In this document: positions 61,301-64,000 of the stretch, piece by piece | Numbering within the stretch: position 1 is the first letter of the stretch | Layout of the letters: every line of letters starts with the position of its first letter | Source: Pelargonium tetragonum | Taxonomy: Eukaryota; Streptophyta; Magnoliopsida; Geraniales; Geraniaceae | Direction: 5' to 3' | Length of the DNA: 64,000 nt | Assembly (NCBI GenBank): GCA_036897445.1 | Contig: JAYMTL010000023.1 | Location: 110,182 to 174,181, forward strand | Program-made: the position numbers and the translations under genes | The notes under the pieces: model-generated | The model's database searches: none | Told to the model about the DNA's origin: nothing | Seen by the model: the letters and a program-made list of their open reading frames with translations, nothing else

Positions 61301-64000
61301 GCAGCCTTTTAACTAAAAGTAAACTAAGAACTTTAATCCTACTAAAAATTTTATTAGTAGTTTACCGGTTATAATAGAATGGATATAATGCTCCAGGAAA
61401 TACAACAAAAGGGTGTTTTCTAGTTCTTTTGGCCTTTATTTCAAGAATTTCTAGGAACTTACAGTAAAGTTGAGTTAATAAAAATTGGGATAATCCATAA
61501 ATATGCTGCATTTGTATCTTTTTTTAGCTTTCCCGATGCAGACTCTACTTTTTAGAAGAGAAGAATCTTAGTATAAGGCCGCGGCCCCTTTTCGAATAGG
61601 AAGCCCTTTGCTTTTCGATCTTTTGAAGTGTTTTAAACTAGGTAAATCCAAGTTTTTTTGATCTATAATTGAAAATAAGTCCAAGCGGTCAAGCCTATTA
61701 TATAAGATTTAGAAAAAGCCGCCTTAAGTTCGGTATACTAAGAATTTTAGCGCATCTCTTAAAAAGGGAAGCTTGCTGTTACATTTAAAATAATAGAGTT
61801 CCTAACGAGTAAAAAATGAGAAAAATTCGAATTTTGGTTTCTGTACAAAAAAAGCTTCCAGAGTCTATTTTTATGCTTAGTTCTAGGATATGCCCGGTGA
61901 ACAAGGGGAGACATTTCCATTTAACACCTTATAAGGGGTGTTCCATCTAAGAGACTGCTCCTGGTGATATATTAAAATGAAGTTTCTATTATAGTAAGTG
62001 CGTTAGGGCTTTTCCTACTTTCGCGATATAGCACAGGGGTAACGTGACAAATCAAGGATAGGTGTACTTCACTTGCTATAATCCTGTGCGAGTAACTATG
62101 AGCAGTTCGTCGGTTCCAAGAATCCTGCTGGAAAAAGGAGATCCTATGGTGCAGGATAAGCTACGTTTGTTATTTTTAGGTCACGTTTATAGAATTTTTT
62201 AATATAATAAAGGAAGTAACAAGTAAATGTTGTAGCACTAAACTTAGTGGCAAAGATCCTCTAAGAGTAACGTTTTAGAAATCCCGTAAAGAGGAAACCC
62301 TGTCAAGAGTAGGTAAAAACTCGTATTTTCTGAGATTCCTTATTTTGTAATTCCGACAGGTATAAGAACTTAGAAGAGTTCCCGAAACATTTTTGGATTT
62401 ATCTCGTAAGTCTATTCCGGGCACTTCTTGGTTGTTAGGTCTTTTAAACTCTCTTGCTTGTATAAGCGGAATCCTCCCTTTTTAAAGGAAAGCATCTAAA
62501 TAAGGGTGTAATTTTTCTTTCTAGACCATAAGGTCTAATAAGAGAAAAGCTAGGGTTTTAAGTTAAAGAGCGCAGACTGACTTACACAAAAGAAGGAACT
62601 TAGAACTAAACATCTAAAAGGAAAGAGTTATCCCTTCCAAAAAGAAGAAAATCGCACAGAATCGAGTCCACTTTTTGCAAAAAAGTGTAAATAAAAATGT
62701 ATTCGTTACGGACGATATATCGCATTTAAATGAACGTAGAATTAGTTTATCTATTCAACATCTCGAACTTGCCTAAACTAAGAAATTCTAAATTAACTCA
62801 AAAGGATAGCTCGTGCTTTAAGTCTACGAAATACACAAAAGGAAGATTTGCAAATTAAAAAGTGTTTTAGACGTAGTTTCCACTGCGAAAGTCCGTCTCT
62901 ATAATGAAATTTAAAGGGCAATAAAGTTTCGCCAATATAAGATAAGTTACAATGCCTATAATTTTTGTTGCTTCTAAAAAAACGGAAACCCCATGAGTAA
63001 GCATTCCTTTTTTGCCTAATAAGGGGAGCCTTAAGAAGGATACAAAACCTTTCATAAACTACGCGGGGAGAAAACACAGGTTTTTCTTCTTTCAGAAAAG
63101 GGGGGTTTTCGCTTATATATTAGAGGAATTCCCTCTCTTTTTTAGGGATACCTAGTACTTTATGGCAATTTTATAGATTCTCATTTCCGATACACCTTAA
63201 CCCTATTCTTGAACTTAGCAGAGACCAGGACCCTTGCTAAATACTTTATTTTAAAGTAGGCGCCTATACCTGTTATATACCAAATTGGAGCTTTTTGAAG
63301 CTTTAATTATAAGGAATTCTCCTTTGTAAGAGTCAAAAGTAGTAAAGTAAACTTCTAAATAGAATTTAAAAACTGTTGATATACCGGAGCACCGTTAATA
63401 CTGGAACGTTTCGCCATTATAAGATAAATGCAAAAAGTATACTAAAAACCTTTGGTGAGACAGCATAACTAGTCCATAATTAGTGAACCGGAGCTTTATA
63501 CGAAAAAGAGGTTTGTACTTAATTTAGATTAGATAATGATAAAGAAAATCTTGTTACATCAAGAGAATCAAGCCCCTTTAAAAATTCGTTCTTACTTATT
63601 ACTCAGAATCAGAAGGTTACTACACAAAACAAAGAAATGCAAAAAAAGTTCCTTATTAATATAAGAAGCCTACCGCTTTGAATCTTTATTTCATGTAAAT
63701 TATACCAAATGCTTTTGGCCTTGTCTAGTTTTTGTCACAAGAATTGTGCAAACAGAGGATATTCGCAGTATTAGAAGGGATTAGGGAATTCCGGCGGTTT
63801 CTTTTACGTTTTTATACTCAATATTGATAATTTAATTATAACTCAATTACGTGCGTCAAGAGATTCCTAAAAAAAGGCTTCGCTTAAAATTCTTGCTTTT
63901 GAAAGCTTTTATCTTTACTGTTTACTCGTATTCGTAATTAAAACAGGATCTGGACGAGGTCAAGGTTTAAAGCTAAATAGACTTAGTAAGGAAGCCAGGG
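58321..64000. other. Non-coding stretch, no gene recognised
   Basis: Minus-strand frames of 69 (58452-58661) and 94 codons (62793-63077), the second the next-longest in the window, have no recognisable motif. GAGCAGTTCGTCGGTTCC near 62101 and GGTGAGACAGCATAAC near 63453 each recall the LSU word CGTGAGACAGTTCGGTCC imperfectly. Neither is extendable. Confidence 0.5.
60402..60421. repeat. Tandem duplication of a 10-bp unit
   Basis: CTGTTAATAA is followed directly by a second CTGTTAATAA, giving a head-to-tail duplication. It is a slippage-type repeat. Confidence 0.7.

Noticed and set aside
62793-63077. 94-codon minus-strand frame with an overlapping 62-codon frame
   Set aside because: Second-longest frame but still near the random limit. 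The overlapping frame on the same strand and the lack of motifs argue for chance.
1-64000. CRISPR array, insertion sequence, prophage or bacterial operon
   Set aside because: No regularly spaced repeats, no transposase-size frame, no terminal inverted repeats around any frame and no gene density. A bacterial or phage origin is excluded.
1-64000. Random or shuffled sequence as a full explanation
   Set aside because: A folding 90-base tRNA-Ser with correct anticodon and variable arm would not survive shuffling, and the perfect 14-bp hairpin is unlikely by chance. Some real organelle-like content is present even though most of the window is uninformative.

Overview
This 64 kb window is AT-rich DNA (roughly 65% A+T by eye) in which I cannot recognise a single protein-coding gene on either strand. 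The longest open frame is 117 codons. The number and length of frames of 60 codons or more are about what random sequence of this composition would give, and none of the translations resembles a protein family I know. Gene-dense bacterial, phage or plasmid DNA is therefore ruled out. What remains is a greatly expanded, mostly non-coding eukaryotic sequence.

The best clue to its origin is one well-folded tRNA-Ser(GCU) at 8904-8993. Its sequence is of the plant or green-algal organelle type. Around the window are short stretches that resemble conserved rRNA cores: an LSU domain IV-like piece near 23.93 kb, an SSU 3'-end-like piece near 49.38 kb, an SSU 790-loop-like piece near 51.88 kb, and weaker ones near 25.57, 48.79 and 49.54 kb. 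There are also several tRNA-like relics, including tRNA-Leu D-arm words at 5.32, 49.33 and 58.24 kb and tRNA-shaped minus-strand pieces at 8.37, 34.32 and 58.04 kb. My working interpretation is an inflated organelle (mitochondrial or plastid) genome, or an old organelle-derived insertion in a nucleus, holding one plausible tRNA gene plus gene debris or genuinely fragmented rRNA genes. The rRNA-like pieces do not occur in rRNA order, so they are either pieces of a scrambled rRNA system or decayed copies. I cannot choose between these by eye.

Layout. 1-8.3 kb: non-coding, with short hairpins and palindromes and one tRNA-Leu-like word. 8.37-9.0 kb: a tRNA-like minus-strand relic, then the tRNA-Ser. 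9.48 kb: a perfect 14-bp stem-loop, the strongest simple structure found. 9.5-23.9 kb: non-coding, with short GC-rich islands and the LSU-like piece at its end. 24-34.7 kb: non-coding, with a loose cluster of short plus-strand frames at 28.8-30.3 kb. 34.76-35.11 kb: the 117-codon frame. 35-48.7 kb: non-coding, with several GC hairpins. 48.78-51.92 kb: the area richest in SSU-like pieces. 52-64 kb: non-coding, with tRNA-like relics near 58 kb.

Two sequence-wide habits stand out. CCCGGG occurs at least 16 times, where about two are expected from base composition. TAG/CTA trinucleotides clearly outnumber TGA/TCA (29 to 10 in the first 600 bases by hand count), although base composition alone predicts equal numbers. 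The second habit makes it worth retranslating the window under alternative genetic codes. All database and covariance-model statements here are untested: this is sequence reading only.
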